Origin: Beroe forskalii
Taxonomy: Eukaryota > Ctenophora > Nuda > Beroida > Beroidae
DNA: 64,000 nt
Direction of reading: 5' to 3'
Assembly (NCBI GenBank): GCA_011033025.1
Contig: WFMF01000006.1
Location: 992,001 to 1,056,000 of the forward strand
Each line of letters begins with the position of its first letter. The first letter of the stretch is position 1. Made by a program: the position numbers and the translations under genes. The notes beneath the pieces are model-generated. The model made no database searches. It saw only the letters and a program-made list of their open reading frames with translations, and was not told the DNA's origin. Shown piece by piece: positions 1 through 11,782 of the stretch.

Positions 1-954
1 CCTCCATTAGCCTCCATAGTGGAGGCTATTTGGCTATTTTTCAAAAAATTAGCTTATTGCATAAGCCTCCATGGATACTAATTCTTGACATTAGCCTCCA
101 CTCAGCCTCCATGGAGGCTAATGGATCAAGCTTATTTTGGTCCATGCATGTATTCCTGTGGTAAAACTTTGCCTTTTGACTCAGACAAAAATTAAATAAA
201 ATTGCCAGTGAAAGTTCACAATATGCAGTTTGAAAACAGCAAAAATAGTTGTTCATATCGGGGGATATAAATTAGGTGATTTTTTGTCTCAACAGTGAAC
301 AAATACTAGATGAAATTTGCATTAAAATTTGTCTGTGAAAATAAATTGTTTGTTTGTAAACCCACGGTGGGGCTGGCAATGTGCCAAAATATTAATAATA
401 ATATACATCAACAATTACAGGAGTAAAAATACATAACTTAAAGCAAAAATGTAAATCAATGTGCTGATCACCCTATTGGAATAAATTGAAGGGCTATATA
501 CTGGGTGAACTGCAGTTCATATGAAGTCGCCGCGCACTTCATATGAATTCATATGAATTCATATGAGTTCATATGAATGCGTTTACCAGTTCAATAAATT
601 TTTATATGAATGAACTTCATATGAACTTCATATGAATTCATATGAACTTCATATGAACTCCACCAAGTTCATATGAACTTCATATGAATTCATATGAATT
701 CATTAAACACGGATGAACTAGTTCACCAAAATTTAGTGAACTGAGATGCATATGAATTCATATGAACTCATATGCATTCCAGTTCGCCTTGAATTCATAT
801 GAACTAGGAAGTTCATCTCGCGGACTCCAGTTCAACGGAGTTCAACGCAGTTCAACGCAGTTCAACGCAGTTCAACGGAGTTCAACGCAGTTCAACGGAG
901 TTCAACGAATTCATCTCGAAGTTCATCTAGAAGGTCAAAAATGATAACTTAACT

Positions 955-1290
955 ACTTAACATATATTTCGGGCATGGATCAAAACATGGAACAGCGACG
1001 CCACGAGGGCGGCACCGCAGTGCCGCGGTGACGCCAGGGCAGTGCCATGGTGAAGCCACGAGGACGCCACTACTGGGCAACGATGAAGCCACGAGGGCGC
1101 CCACGGTGACATCATGGCAGTCAGCAGTGCCACTGTGAAGCCATGGCGTCTTCATGGATTCGTCGTGGGCGCCGAGTGGCGCCCTCGTGGCTTACACCAT
1201 AGCACTGCCCTGGCGTCAACGTGGCGCTACCAATACCATGGGGCCCTTGTGGCGTTGCTGCTCTGATCTATGCCCGATAAGTCTCTATCT
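955..1290. repeat. GC-rich inverted repeat inside the 492-3099 element
   Basis: The left side TCGGGCATGGATCAAAACA with GACGCCACGAGGGC is mirrored on the right by GCCCTTGTGGCGTTGCTG with GATCTATGCCCGATAA. The centre repeats GCCACGAGG and GCAGTGCCA in both orientations. It is a palindrome nested in the larger foldback element. No coding potential is evident. Confidence 0.6.
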
Positions 1291-1539
1291 GCCGTGACTG
1301 CTGAGTGACGTCACCTGTTGAAAGGCTTTTTTCAATCTTAAAGAGGCGGTTAAACTTCACCAAATTAGCTGCATCTTGATCCATTTCACTAAAAGGGGCT
1401 TCCAAAATCAAATATTGGTCATTAAATTTAAACCCCTCTTTAAATAGTTAAATCAGACTCAAGTCTTGAGCTCTTCCATAATAACGGTTTTTCGTATTCT
1501 TGTTAAGTGTACAGTCACGTGACAACTAAAAATTTCACT

Positions 1540-2400
1540 TTTTTACGTCATGAATTAACTCGAGTCACTCTACAGCAGTTTACGACGACTCAAATCAACT
1601 CGATGACTCAACTCGACGACTCGATTTGACGACTGTCTGACTTGTCTCGACGACTGGCACAACCACTGCCTCGAAGACCAACGAATAATGTAAATTCTGC
1701 TCCTTCATAAACTTTTTTGATGATTATTATTTGACTATTATCCTTGAAGACCGGACTCGACGACTGCTGATATAAAGACTAGACGACCCGTTGGGCCTTC
1801 AAATACAACTCGACGCTGTTACGCAGCACCTCGTTCGCTATTTTTACGACCATGTTAAATTCATATTGATTGAATACCATTTACCGCATCAAAAATTCAA
1901 TCAGATCCAAAAAGTCGGTGGACTCGTCGAGTCGACCGAAGTCGCCGAGTCGTCAAGTCGCCGAGTCCGCTGGTGGACTCCACCTGTGGATCTGCTGGTG
2001 GGTTTTGTCGAGTTCGAAGTTGAGTTGTCGAGTCGGTCGTCGAGTCCGCTGGTGGACCAAGTCGCTGAAGTGGATTCAAGTCGAGTGAAGTCCTTCGAGT
2101 CGAAAACTCGAAGCCGACTCCATTCCACGGCGGACTTTTCGTCGTGGACGAGTCGCCGAGTCGCCGAGTGGACTGTCCGAAGTCGAAGCGCAGTCGCCGA
2201 ACCCGAAGTCGCCGACCACGCCAAGTCGAAGTTTCGAGTCGTCGGTCGCCGTCCAGTCGAAGCCGAGTCGTCGGGACTTTTCGAGTTGAGTCGCCGAGTC
2301 GAAGCGGGTCGAGGGTCGCGAGTCGAGTCGAAATGAAATCCAGCCGAAGCCGTCAGTCAAGTCGAGTCAAGTCATAAAGTCCAGTTGTTGAGTCAAGTCA
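1540..2400. repeat. TCGAGTCG-type degenerate tandem array
   Basis: Dozens of GTCGAGTCG / CGACTCGA words occur in irregular spacing, which keeps long open frames on both strands. The frames are low-complexity serine, arginine and valine and are not genes. Bases 1774-1915 match a dispersed repeat seen again at 52392-52520 (shared CCCGTTGGGCCT and ACGCAGCACCTCG). Confidence 0.75.
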
Positions 2401-3509
2401 TTGACCACCTGGCACCTCAGCTGTCAGATAACATTTCTATTTACATTATTATTTTGTCATTCCTAATGAGCTAATGGAATTGGAAATTTGGAAGGACGCA
2501 TGCGAATATATGCCGGTGGAGGGTAGGGGGGTAACACTAACAGTAAGACCTAAACGACTGTATGTTACTGTACTTTTTTACAGCAACATACAGTCGTTTA
2601 GGGTCTATTCTGTTGCAAAGCTAAGTTTTTCCAAAATAACATATGTTCAACATTGAGTGACATGAACTCAGGTGAACTCAATGAACTCAGGTGAACTCCA
2701 GTTCAACGCAGTTCAACGCAGTTCAACGCAGTTCAACGCAGTTCAACGTAGTTCAACGCAGTTCAACGCAGTTCAACTTGAGTTCATCTCAAAGTTCATC
2801 CCGTAGTTCACTTAGATGAACTAGTTTATTCTATATGAATTCATATGCATCTCAGTTCACTAAATTTTGATGAACTAGTTCATCCGTTTAATGAATTCAT
2901 ATGAATTATATGAAGTTCATATGAACTTGGTGGAGTTCATATGAAGTTCATATGAATTCATATGAAGTTCATATGAAGTTCATTCATAAAAATTTATTGA
3001 ACTGGTAAACGCATTCATATGAACTCATATGAATTCATATGAATTCATATGAAGTGCGCGGCGACTTCATATGAACTGCAGTTCACCCAGTATATAGCCA
3101 ATTGAAGAGCAGAAGTTTGGTAAGGTTAAACAGGCGATCAAATATTGATTAATCATTTTCTCAATCCTGTATGTGGAAAATTGATATCAAACTGGAAAAC
3201 ATAAACTCTTACAAGATACAAAATAGGATTGAAACTAACATAAAATACATGTTCATATTAGGCATGAAAATTGGGCAAGATTTTGCCTCAAATAGGCCAT
3301 ATGCCAAGTGGCACCAAGAACAAAGAAAAGTTTTCAGTCCAAATTTTCAATAAACTAGATTGAAATTGTTCATATTGGTCAAAAAAATTGGAAATGCTAT
3401 TATTGCCTCAAATAGACATATCAAGTGGCACCAAAAACTAGGTAAGCTAGGTGAAGGATAAAATCACATACCTAAAGCTAGTCTTCTACTCTTCTTAGTA
3501 GAATAATGT

Positions 3510-3601
3510 AGACCATGGATGGAGCTGTTGGAAGTTTTCTGGCTTGACTTCTTCTTCTGAAAGTCAAGCCACATAACCTCCAACAACTCCATCCATAGTC
3601 T
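3510..3601. repeat. 92-bp hairpin, copy 1
   Basis: AGACCATGGATGGAGCTGTT at the start pairs with the reverse complement near 3580-3601, and GGCTTGACTT pairs with AAGTCAAGCC, leaving a loop of about 10 bases. The arms are about 41 bp with several mismatches. The second copy is at 12694-12785. It could be a small palindromic MITE or a hairpin-RNA source; the sequence alone does not decide. Confidence 0.6.
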
Positions 3602-4674
3602 TGATGGAATCCATGAAAGAGTGCCTTCATCAAACATCTAGGCAGATCCAAATAAAGCATAATGAGACACCAAAAATGATATGGTGTATAATGAAGGCTA
3701 TAAACACTGAGCCACCTGAACTTCAAAAACTTTAAAAAAGTGAAAACATGGCGGAAATAAATACATGTTCATATTGGGCATAAAAATTAGCAAATGATTT
3801 GCCACAAATAGGCATGTCAAATGGCACCAAAACTATGTCAAGTGTTCACTGAAAACTTGCATTAAAATAGATAACAATATAGATATATACCTATGTTGAT
3901 ATAGTGACGGATAAAGTAGGAAATAGTTTGCCTCTAATAGCTAAAAAAGTAGTGAAATTTTCTGTATAAATTTGCTTACCAATTGAAAATGACAGAATAT
4001 AAATTTTGTGGAGAATGAAGAGGGCAATATTTCCCTCAGATAGACATATCAAGTGGCACCAAAAAAAGCAAAACTAGATTTTAAGGCTTACTACAATATG
4101 AATAAGGCATCAAGAGGCATTTATAGCTTCAAAGGAATAATCAAATTCATGGACTCATGGAAAGTATTTTGCCTTAAATGAGCTTATTTCGTATAGAAGG
4201 ATTATTGAAAAAATATTTACATTTAAAGAACTACCAATAAAGCTGGCATCCAAGGAATAAAACTTGGAAAGGAAAACCTGTAAATGATAACATATTAAAA
4301 GGAGATCTTACAGCTGACCAGAACAAACCGACCAACTGTTCTTTTAATGGCAAAATAGCGTGATGTAAACAAGCATAAAATTCAAACAAGCATAAATGTT
4401 TCACTTTTTTAATTTTAAAGTATATAAACACAAAACAATGGTGATTCGTCACCACAGAACCTTGGTAAGGCATTAAAAGACTTGGTAAAGACTTAACAGA
4501 AACTAGAAAGCAAGAAGGAACAGTGTATGAAGTGCTTTGCTGGTACTTCATATGAAACCGGCTATCCAGTTCTGACAAAAATTGGTCACTTTCTGGATGA
4601 ATGCTGAGAAAATACTATGAACGTAGCGCGCGGCGCCATTTTCCTGGATGGTCGTTTTGACGGTTCAAATCGAT

Positions 4675-4945
4675 CAGTACGGTGTTCTAAAAGGGCCAAA
4701 TTGAAAATAGTCATATGGAATATTTACTATTTGATACCTATTCAATACCTATTTGATACCTATTTTTTCGTTTGGCCCTTTTGGAACAGTATCCGTGTTC
4801 CAAAAAGGGCCAAATTGGCCCCGGAATAGCTTCGTGTTCCAAAAGGGCCAAAGATGGCCTTTTGGAATAGCTTCGTGTTCCAAAAGGGCCAAATTGGCAC
4901 TTTTTGGAACATATTCGTGTTCTAAAAAGGGCCAAAATGCTACGC
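4675..4945. repeat. Palindromic GTTCCAAAAGGGCCAAA array
   Basis: About five copies of GTTCCAAAAGGGCCAAA, or its inverse TTTGGCCCTTTTGGAAC, alternate with GGAATAGCTTCGT. It lies immediately beyond the end of segmental duplication copy A. Frames here are open on both strands because the unit is nearly palindromic, and none is a gene. Confidence 0.7.
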
Positions 4946-5986
4946 GCGGCTTAGCGCGATATTTTCCAACAATATAACTTCGCGCATTACAGTTTTTCCG
5001 ATTTTGACCCATTTTTCACCAAAATTGCGACCGATTGAGCACCTGGCACGAACCGCATTTCCCAGTGAAAATGACAGCAAGGCGAGGAGCGTGCTGTGAA
5101 ACAGTATCGTTAAAATTCATAAAAGTCTGTATACGAGACTAGATTTAGTAAAAAGAGAGAATCAATTTTTTGAGGGATGAAGGACTGTTGTTCCAGGAGG
5201 AATTGCTAAATATAGAATTCATGAATGGTGTAACAAGAACAGAGAAACGCCGTATTTTAGTTGGAAATATGATGTTATTCATGAACATAACAATTTGACA
5301 TATTTGAAAATCCCGATGCCTAGGTTTTTAAATACCTAATTGGCCGTAATTTTTGTCCAAAGGGGGGTCAAAACGCCAGTTAATTTACGTTAAATAAATC
5401 TTTTATCACTTGGTTCATACAGTGTTTAGATAACGTAGTTATAAAACACGTAGATAACGATCTAAATCGTGATGAAAGACTGGGAATTTTGTTTTTGATG
5501 CAATTCATTGACTTTAAATTGGTTTCCGTGGCTATTTTGAGCAAAAATTCCTTGCTTTTGGCAACTGCTTGAAAAAAGTTTTGTCCAAGGGGCCGGTCGG
5601 AGATGATTCAAAAATATTTCGATGTTTTTCCATTGGGCCGGTTAAAATTGGCCGGCTAAATAAAGGCCAATAAGGTGTAGAAATTGAACATTTAAATTGA
5701 AAGACTTATTCTAAGTTAATCAGAGAATAAGGATCTATAAACACCTTAAAAAAACTTTGATATAAAGCGAAGTGAAACTGCACGATAATTATGTCTGTTT
5801 GTGCCGCCGTATACAAACAACCTTGCTAAACTTTTGTAAAACAAATATTGACCAGAACTTTGCTTGCTCTCAACTTTTTATTGCTTCAATTTAATCGACA
5901 TGATTAATCATTTTATAACATCCAACCCCATAAGCACATAACATAATTTTAATGGATTAAAGATAACAAAGTACATAACACTCACG
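4946..5986. other. Intergenic; dispersed repeat piece and 3' UTR candidate
   Basis: Bases 5575-5690 (TTTTGTCCAAGGGGCCGG ... GGCCAATAAGGTGTAG) match the reverse complement of 34066-34175, so this is a dispersed repeat. From about 5860 to 5986 the minus strand could be the 3' UTR of the terminal exon at 5987-6074. Nothing else is recognised. Confidence 0.5.
5877..5882 (-). promoter_or_regulatory. Candidate polyadenylation signal AATAAA
   Basis: AATAAA on the minus strand, about 105 bases past the stop codon of the candidate terminal exon at 5987-6074. Confidence 0.35.
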
Positions 5987-6074
5987 TTATAATATATTGG
6001 TAATATCGTCAATCCAATGCTCTGCTGTTTCCGGCGTGAAATCCAGAAAGTAGTCAGCAATCACAGGCCCATGC
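5987..6074 (-). CDS. Possible 3' terminal coding exon, unidentified gene
   Basis: On the minus strand an acceptor ATTACAG is followed by 88 bases open to TAA, encoding 28 residues. They start HGPVIADYFLDFTPETAEHW and end in an acidic and aliphatic tail. Composition looks protein-like rather than repeat-like. A canonical AATAAA lies about 105 bases downstream (minus strand, 5877-5882), as expected for a last exon. I do not recognise the family. No upstream exon could be placed between 6075 and the foldback element at 7245, so the gene may be split by repeats, be a remnant, or not be real. Confidence 0.35.
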
Positions 6075-7244
6075 CTGTAATGATATGTTTTAAAAGTTGA
6101 AATATGCCTTAGAATTCAGAATAAAGTCAATTTTTCAAAATGGTCAACTTATATCTGCAATGTACAAAATAGATAAGTAGTAAATATGAAATAACTGGGC
6201 TTAATAAGTATTTTACAATCTGCAATCTTCATATTTACATAATTATAATCCAGAAGGAAGTGGATCATGAAATCGACAATCAAATGGCATCTGGAAACGA
6301 GACGATATATGCAACGAATGTTAGGCAAAGTGTCAGATAGCGACAGTGATTAACATTGATTGACATTCATTGGCGACACTCACTGTCTACAATATAAATC
6401 ATGATCTCCTAGCGCCCTTGAAGATCGCCAAACACCCATAATAGGTAATGGTGATTGAATATCACCAATTTCGACGATGATCCACTACATTCACTGTCGC
6501 CACTGTCCGCAATGAATACGTGAATTTCCATAATCAGCGATGGATTGGCTGCATATCACAGTCGACTATGAACCCTAATCCAAACTCTAACCCTCACCAT
6601 ACCATTACCAAAACCTGTGCTATGGCTCAAAGAGGTTGAAATTTAAACGTTATAACTCATGAACGATAGTGTTATCATCTGAACGATAGTGTTATCATCT
6701 GATCATGTGATTATCATCCACAGCTACATTGGCAGGCTACAAGTGAGGTTTAGTTAGGGTATGGATTATTCATTAGGATTCATTGGCGACTGTGGCGATA
6801 CATTTGGGCAGATATTAAAAGAGCAGAATTATAAGTAATATTATAGAAGAGGTAATATTATGGAGATAAGTAAAATCTGGAATCAGATGGTCTCAAGGGG
6901 CAATATTAAGGAAATCGCCACAGAGACCTACAAGGAATGCCCCATACCTACTGTGCCCCACTATGACTGGACGAATCTATGACCAAAACCTGACATATTT
7001 GCAACTAGAAATTCAAGTAAAGTTAAAGAAACATAATGAAATTTCAGAAAAACAAAGTTACACGTTATAGAGTAAAAAGTGAACAATACTTTGTCTAAAT
7101 TGGATCTAGATTAATTTGCCATTGAAAATTAGTACAGAAACCAGAATCGTACTACTGTATCGAGACATTATTACTGCATTTAGGCAAGAGCCTGCCAAGT
7201 CTAATATTTCTAAATCCCCAAATCTTTACACAAATTTGTGCTGA
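6075..7244. other. Non-coding, diverged short repeats
   Basis: Contains repeated ATTGGCGACA / CGACAGTGATT words around 6340-6560 and 6780, and a 22-bp tandem duplication with core GAACGATAGTGTTATCATCT at 6660-6705. No gene or RNA is recognised. Confidence 0.5.
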
Positions 7245-9793
7245 TAGTAAGGGATTGACCCGTAACCCCTGTGAACTAAATCCTCCCAAAGATGTTAGAA
7301 CGTTTTTCGGTAGTTCATAGGTCATAGAAACCCCCTAAGAAAGTTATCCAAAAAATTCCTTGGGGAACCCTGATTTTTTACCCCTTTTTTACCCGCGTGT
7401 GGGTTAAAACTTTGGATGGCGATATCTCAGCGTCCTTTTGAGATACGGAGCTCAACAACCACACTAAAATATGCGCAATGGCCACATTTAGTTGGGCGGG
7501 TCATGGTCCCAGGTCACTGTTTTGAACCGTTTTCGAGATAATCGCCAAAAAACCCTTTTTCGCTATCTTGCGAAGGGGGTAAAAAAAGTGGTCCCGGTAA
7601 ATACAGCTGTTCTGTGGGTAAATTGGCACTTATTATGATCACAGACACGTCTATCAGTTCTTCATAGACTAAAGTAACACCAGAAAAAAGTTATCCAAAA
7701 AATTCCATAATTTAACCCCCTTTTCACCCCTTTTTCAAACCCCCGCGTAAGCCGAATTTTCAAATGGGGATATCTCGGCTTCCTTTTGAGATACGGAGCT
7801 CAATAACCACTTTAAAATATGCACAATGGGCACATTTGGAGGCGGGTCATGGTCCCAGGTCGATATTTTGAACCGTTTTCGAGATAATCGCCAAAAACCC
7901 CTTTTTTAGCTATCTGTGAAGGGGTAAAAAGTGGTCCCGGTAAATACAGCTGTACTGTGGGTAAATTGGCACTAATTATGATCATAGACATGTCTATCAG
8001 TTGTTCATAGTCTGAAGTAACACCAAAATAAAGTTATCCAAAAAAAATTCCATAATAAAACCCCCTTTTCACCTCTTTTTAAACCCCTGTGTAAGCCAAA
8101 TTTTGAATTTGGGATATTTTGACTTTCAATTGAGATATCTACAGAGGTCAACAACCACTCTATAATCTCATATCGATTTGATGGAATTTGGAAATTTTTT
8201 ACCAAATTCAGGGGGCTAAACGTATGAAAGAGGTCAAAATACGTCTCAGGCGAGTCATCACTTTGACATATAATGACCATTTCTGATTGACCATTCGTGG
8301 TATTCAGGTAGAATATTAGAGCTGGCCATACCATAAAGCAAATCCACATAAAAACCCACATAGAGCAAACCCACCCATAAAGTAAACTGCATAATATTTT
8401 GGATGAAAATTCTGTGAAAGATGTACAGTAATCATGGAAAGTATGGATACTCTAAATGAGACCATTTATCATAATGACACTTCAAAATTTTTGACCTGTG
8501 CCAAACAAACACTGTTGAAATGAAAATACAAATACGAAGATAAAAGTTCCACTTGCATTTTAGGAAGATTTTGTCCCAACATATATGGTTTTTCAGATTG
8601 GATTCATTCCTTCCGGTATGAGGCTTATCTGATAAAGAGAGAAGCTTTGGCAAACTGTCAAAGAGGACATAAATTTCCTTACTGGCAGCACTTATGTTGT
8701 TTATTGTTGCAAGCATGATTCTGTGTGCTTTCTGCTGGAGAAAGAAGTTCAGAAACACTGCTATTTCAAACCTCATGGGTTTGAAAGATAAGTAGCATCT
8801 AAATCTGAAGGACCCTTATAAGATGAAAAGAAGTGATTGCTTATTTTGTAATATCGAATATAATTTATAATATAATTTATGGATTATAATAGTGTTTTAT
8901 GTTTTGTTAACAATCAGAAATGGTCATCTTATGTGAAAATGATTACTCGCCTAAGACATATTTCGACCTCTTTTATACGTTTAGCCCACTGAATTTGGCA
9001 AAAAATGGGGTTTTTAGAAATGAACAACTGATAGACATGTCTATGATCATAATTAGTGCCAATTTACCCACAGTACAGCTGTATTTACCGGGACCACTTT
9101 TTACCCCTTTGCGCATAGCGAAAAAGGGGTTTTTGGCGATTATCTCGAAAACGGTTCAAAATATCGACCTGGGACCATGACCCGCCCAACCAAATGTGCC
9201 CATTGCGCATATTTTGAAGTGGTTATTGAGCTCCGCATCTCAAAAGGAAGCCGAGATATCCCCATTTGAAAATTTGGCTTATGCGGGGGTTTGAAAAAGG
9301 GGTGAAAAGGGGGTTAAATTATGGAATTTTTTGGATAACTTTTTTCTGGTGTTACTTTAGGCTATGAAGAACTGATAGACGTGTCTGTGATCATAATAAG
9401 TGCCAATTTACCCACAGTACAGCTGTATTTACCAGGACCACTTTTTTACCCCTTCGCGCATAGCGAAAAAGGGGTTTTTGGCGATTATCTCGAAAACGGT
9501 TCAAAATAGTGACCTGGGACCATGACCCGCCAACCAAATGTGTCCATTGCGCATATTTTAGAGTGGTTATTGAGCTCTATATCTCAAAAGAAAGCCGAGA
9601 TATTGCCATTTAAAGTTTTAACCCACACGCAGGTAAAAAAGGGGTAAAAAATCAGGGTTCCCCAAAGGAATTTTTGGATAACTTTCTTAGGGGTTTCTAT
9701 GACCTATGAACTACCGAAAAACGTTCTAACATCTTTGGGAGGATTTAGTTCACAGGGGGTTACAGCCTGGGGCAGATACATCCCTTACTATGA
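7245..9793. mobile_element. 2.5-kb foldback element
   Basis: The left arm (7245-8285) and right arm (8918-9793) are inverted copies around a roughly 630-bp loop. The outermost match is ATAGTAAGGGAT at 7244-7255 with its complement at 9781-9792. Each arm is itself about 2.5 tandem copies of a roughly 370-bp unit carrying TTTTGAGATACGGAGCTCA, CATGGTCCCAGGTC and CCCGGTAAATACAGCTGT. No transposase is visible and no clear target duplication was found, so classification is open. Confidence 0.75.
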
Positions 9794-10018
9794 TCGCTCG
9801 ATTGATATATAGGGCTCAATAGGGACATGATGCAAATTTGTATGCTTTCGATAAAAATCTATTTAGAAAGTTTCCACGTGAATAGGAAAACCATGCATCT
9901 TTTCAAGTCCTCCGGTAATTGAATGATCTGCACACATAAAGATGCATTTGGCTCTTTTAGACCCCTTATTAGAATGTTTAATTCTTTGTTGTCTTTCAGG
10001 GCGCTCCTCCGTTCCCCC
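9794..10018. other. Spacer between two foldback elements
   Basis: AT-rich, with no feature recognised. Confidence 0.4.
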
Positions 10019-10022
10019 TTAA

Positions 10023-10546
10023 TGGGGGGAGTGTCACTGTCCCAATTGTCCCAATTTACTTTTTTTTTAGTTTGGGACTGGTTTTTGGGACAATTGGGAC
10101 AACTGGGACATCTGGGACAATTGGGACAAACAAAAAGTTGAAAAAAATCAGTCATTTATCATTTTTACATTGATCCAAGTTTTTCTATCATTGAAATGAA
10201 AGTTATATTCCTACTACTATACTAAGTACGTATTTTGGTTGTGTTTGTTTGCAAAACAAAATCATTTGAGCCCCAGTTGTCTCTGTCACTTTTGTCCCAA
10301 TTGTCCCAAATGTCCCATTTGTCCCAGTGCGTTTTCACGTTTTTGAGTCCCATTTTGTCCATTTTCTCTGTCACATTTGTCCCAATTGTCCCAAATGTCC
10401 TAATTGTCCCAGTCCCAATTCACTGTTTTGAGTCCCATTTTTTCCATTTTCACTGTCCCATTTGTCCCAAATGTCCCATTTGTCCCAATTGTCCCTGTCC
10501 CAATCCACTTTTTCTTGAGTTTGGGACAGTGACACCCCCCCCCCCC
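10023..10546. mobile_element. Short TTAA-flanked inverted-repeat element
   Basis: Flanked by TTAA (10019-10022 and 10547-10550). The termini are inverted: GTGTCACTGTCCCAA after a G-run on the left, and TTGGGACAGTGACAC before a C-run on the right. The interior is GTCCCAATTGTCCCAAAT-type repeats, with the strand sense flipping between left (10080-10135) and right (10280-10505). TTAA duplications are typical of piggyBac-like and Kolobok-like DNA transposons. There is no coding sequence, so if mobile it is non-autonomous. Confidence 0.6.
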
Positions 10547-10638
10547 TTAATGGAATGAAATCAATGGAATGGTCATAGTCTGGAGTTAAAAGTGGACAAC
10601 ACTAACAGTTTGTATAAAATAGACACATCGGTAAAAGG

Positions 10639-11237
10639 GTCACAAGAGTTTTGAATTTTGTCCAATGGATGCATTGGATCCATCATGTCCAATGGACGTC
10701 CATTGGACATCCATTGAACATTATGTCCAATGGATCCGATAGATCCATTGGGTCCATTTTTTGATGATCAATGGACATGTTCAATGGATCGAATTGACAC
10801 AATCACCAAACATGGTTTGGTAGATGGGCATCAGTCTGGTATTTTTGTTCAATGGATCCATTGTGTCCATTGAACACCATTGGATTGGATCCATTGACAT
10901 TGTGCAATTGGATCCAATGCAATGTAATCCAATGAAGATGTCCAATAGTGTTCGATGGACACAATGAATCCATTGGACGCAATGGATCCATTGAACAAAA
11001 ATACCAGACTGATGCCCATCTACCAAACCATGTTTGGTGATTGTGTCCATTCGATCATTGAACATGTCCATTGAACATCAAAAATGGATCCTAGGTTCAT
11101 AGGATCCTTTGAAAACCATTGGACAATTTTACTGATGGACATCATGTTCGATGGATGTCCATTGGATGTCCAATGGACATCCATTGGACATGATGGATCC
11201 AATGGATCCATTGTACAAAATTCGCAACTCTTGTGAC
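10639..11237. mobile_element. 0.6-kb near-perfect palindrome
   Basis: GTCACAAGAGTT at 10639 mirrors AACTCTTGTGAC ending at 11237. The arms are filled with TCCAATGGATCC-type units. Near the centre roughly 60 bp, including TTTGGTAGATGGGCATCAGT, are nearly identical on both arms. No target duplication was found and there is no real coding sequence. Confidence 0.7.
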
Positions 11238-11782
11238 ATATCAATTGAAACCAAAAACTATTGGTCTGGAGTCAAAAGTTGATCTTTATTTTGCCTCAAA
11301 ATTCTATTGTCAAAGAGCAAAGAAAGCTCACAATGAAAGGAATTAAATATTACATAAATCCAGGTGGACCATCTTGCCTCAAATAGGCATGCCAAGTGGA
11401 ACCTAAGTAAACTTTTCAGTGAAAATTTATAGTAGACTAAATTGATTCAATTCAATTCATGAAAATGACATAAAATGTCATGAAAATGACATAAAATAAA
11501 TGTTTATATTGGGTAAAAAATTGGGCAATGCATAGGCACTGAATACATGTTTAAAATTGTGGAGTATAAAGTGGGCAATATTTTGCCTCAAATAGACAAC
11601 AAAAACTTGATGAAATTTCTAGCAAAGCTTACAATAAACTTACAACTGACTTCATAGGAAAATTACAATTTACTTGATAGGAAAATACAGAAGACACAAG
11701 CTAATATTGTGAGATTGTGCAGAATAAAGAGTGTTATATTTTGACTGGCAAAGTTTTACCACAGGAACATGACCAAGATTAG
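11238..11782. other. Diverged repeat block between palindrome and duplication copy B
   Basis: Contains further degenerate units with the core CCTCAAATAGGCATGCCAAG, the family that builds the duplicated segment. A tandem ATGACATAAAAT duplication is near 11465. No gene is seen. Confidence 0.5.

Larger units (their letters stand above)
492..3099. mobile_element. Foldback-type DNA element with long terminal inverted repeats
   Basis: The ends are near-perfect inverted copies, about 492-830 against about 2770-3099, starting GGCTATATACTGGGTGAAC. The flanks carry an 8-bp direct duplication AATTGAAG (484-491 and 3100-3107). The unoccupied site with a single AATTGAAG is at 12284-12291 in the duplicated copy. 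The arms are filled with the palindrome TTCATATGAA, then by GTTCAACGCA tandem units (830-910 and 2695-2785). The interior has a GC-rich nested inverted repeat (about 955-1290) and a TCGAGTCG-rich array (about 1540-2400). No transposase frame is visible, so it is non-autonomous. An 8-bp duplication is typical of hAT and some other DNA transposon superfamilies, but the terminal bases do not let me choose one. Confidence 0.85.
1..4645 (+). repeat. Segmental duplication, copy A (interrupted)
   Basis: Bases 1-491 and 3100-4645 match 11783-13834 almost base for base in the same orientation. Copy A is split by the foldback element at 492-3099, and removing that element plus one 8-bp target duplication restores co-linearity. 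The homology runs off the left edge of the window and stops near the GC-rich motif GTAGCGCGCGGCGCCATTT (about 4622-4640). Within each copy, degenerate units recur with the core CCTCAAATAG followed by CAAGTGGCACCAAAA, so the block is itself made of old diverged tandem repeats. No gene is seen. Short open frames in it are AT-rich chance frames. Confidence 0.9.

Noticed and set aside
1791-2377. Overlapping serine/arginine-rich frames up to 181 codons on both strands
   Set aside because: The TCGAGTCG array opens several frames at once; no gene-like composition.
6571-6600. Telomere-like AACCCTAA and CTAACCC words
   Set aside because: Only scattered single imperfect copies, not an array.
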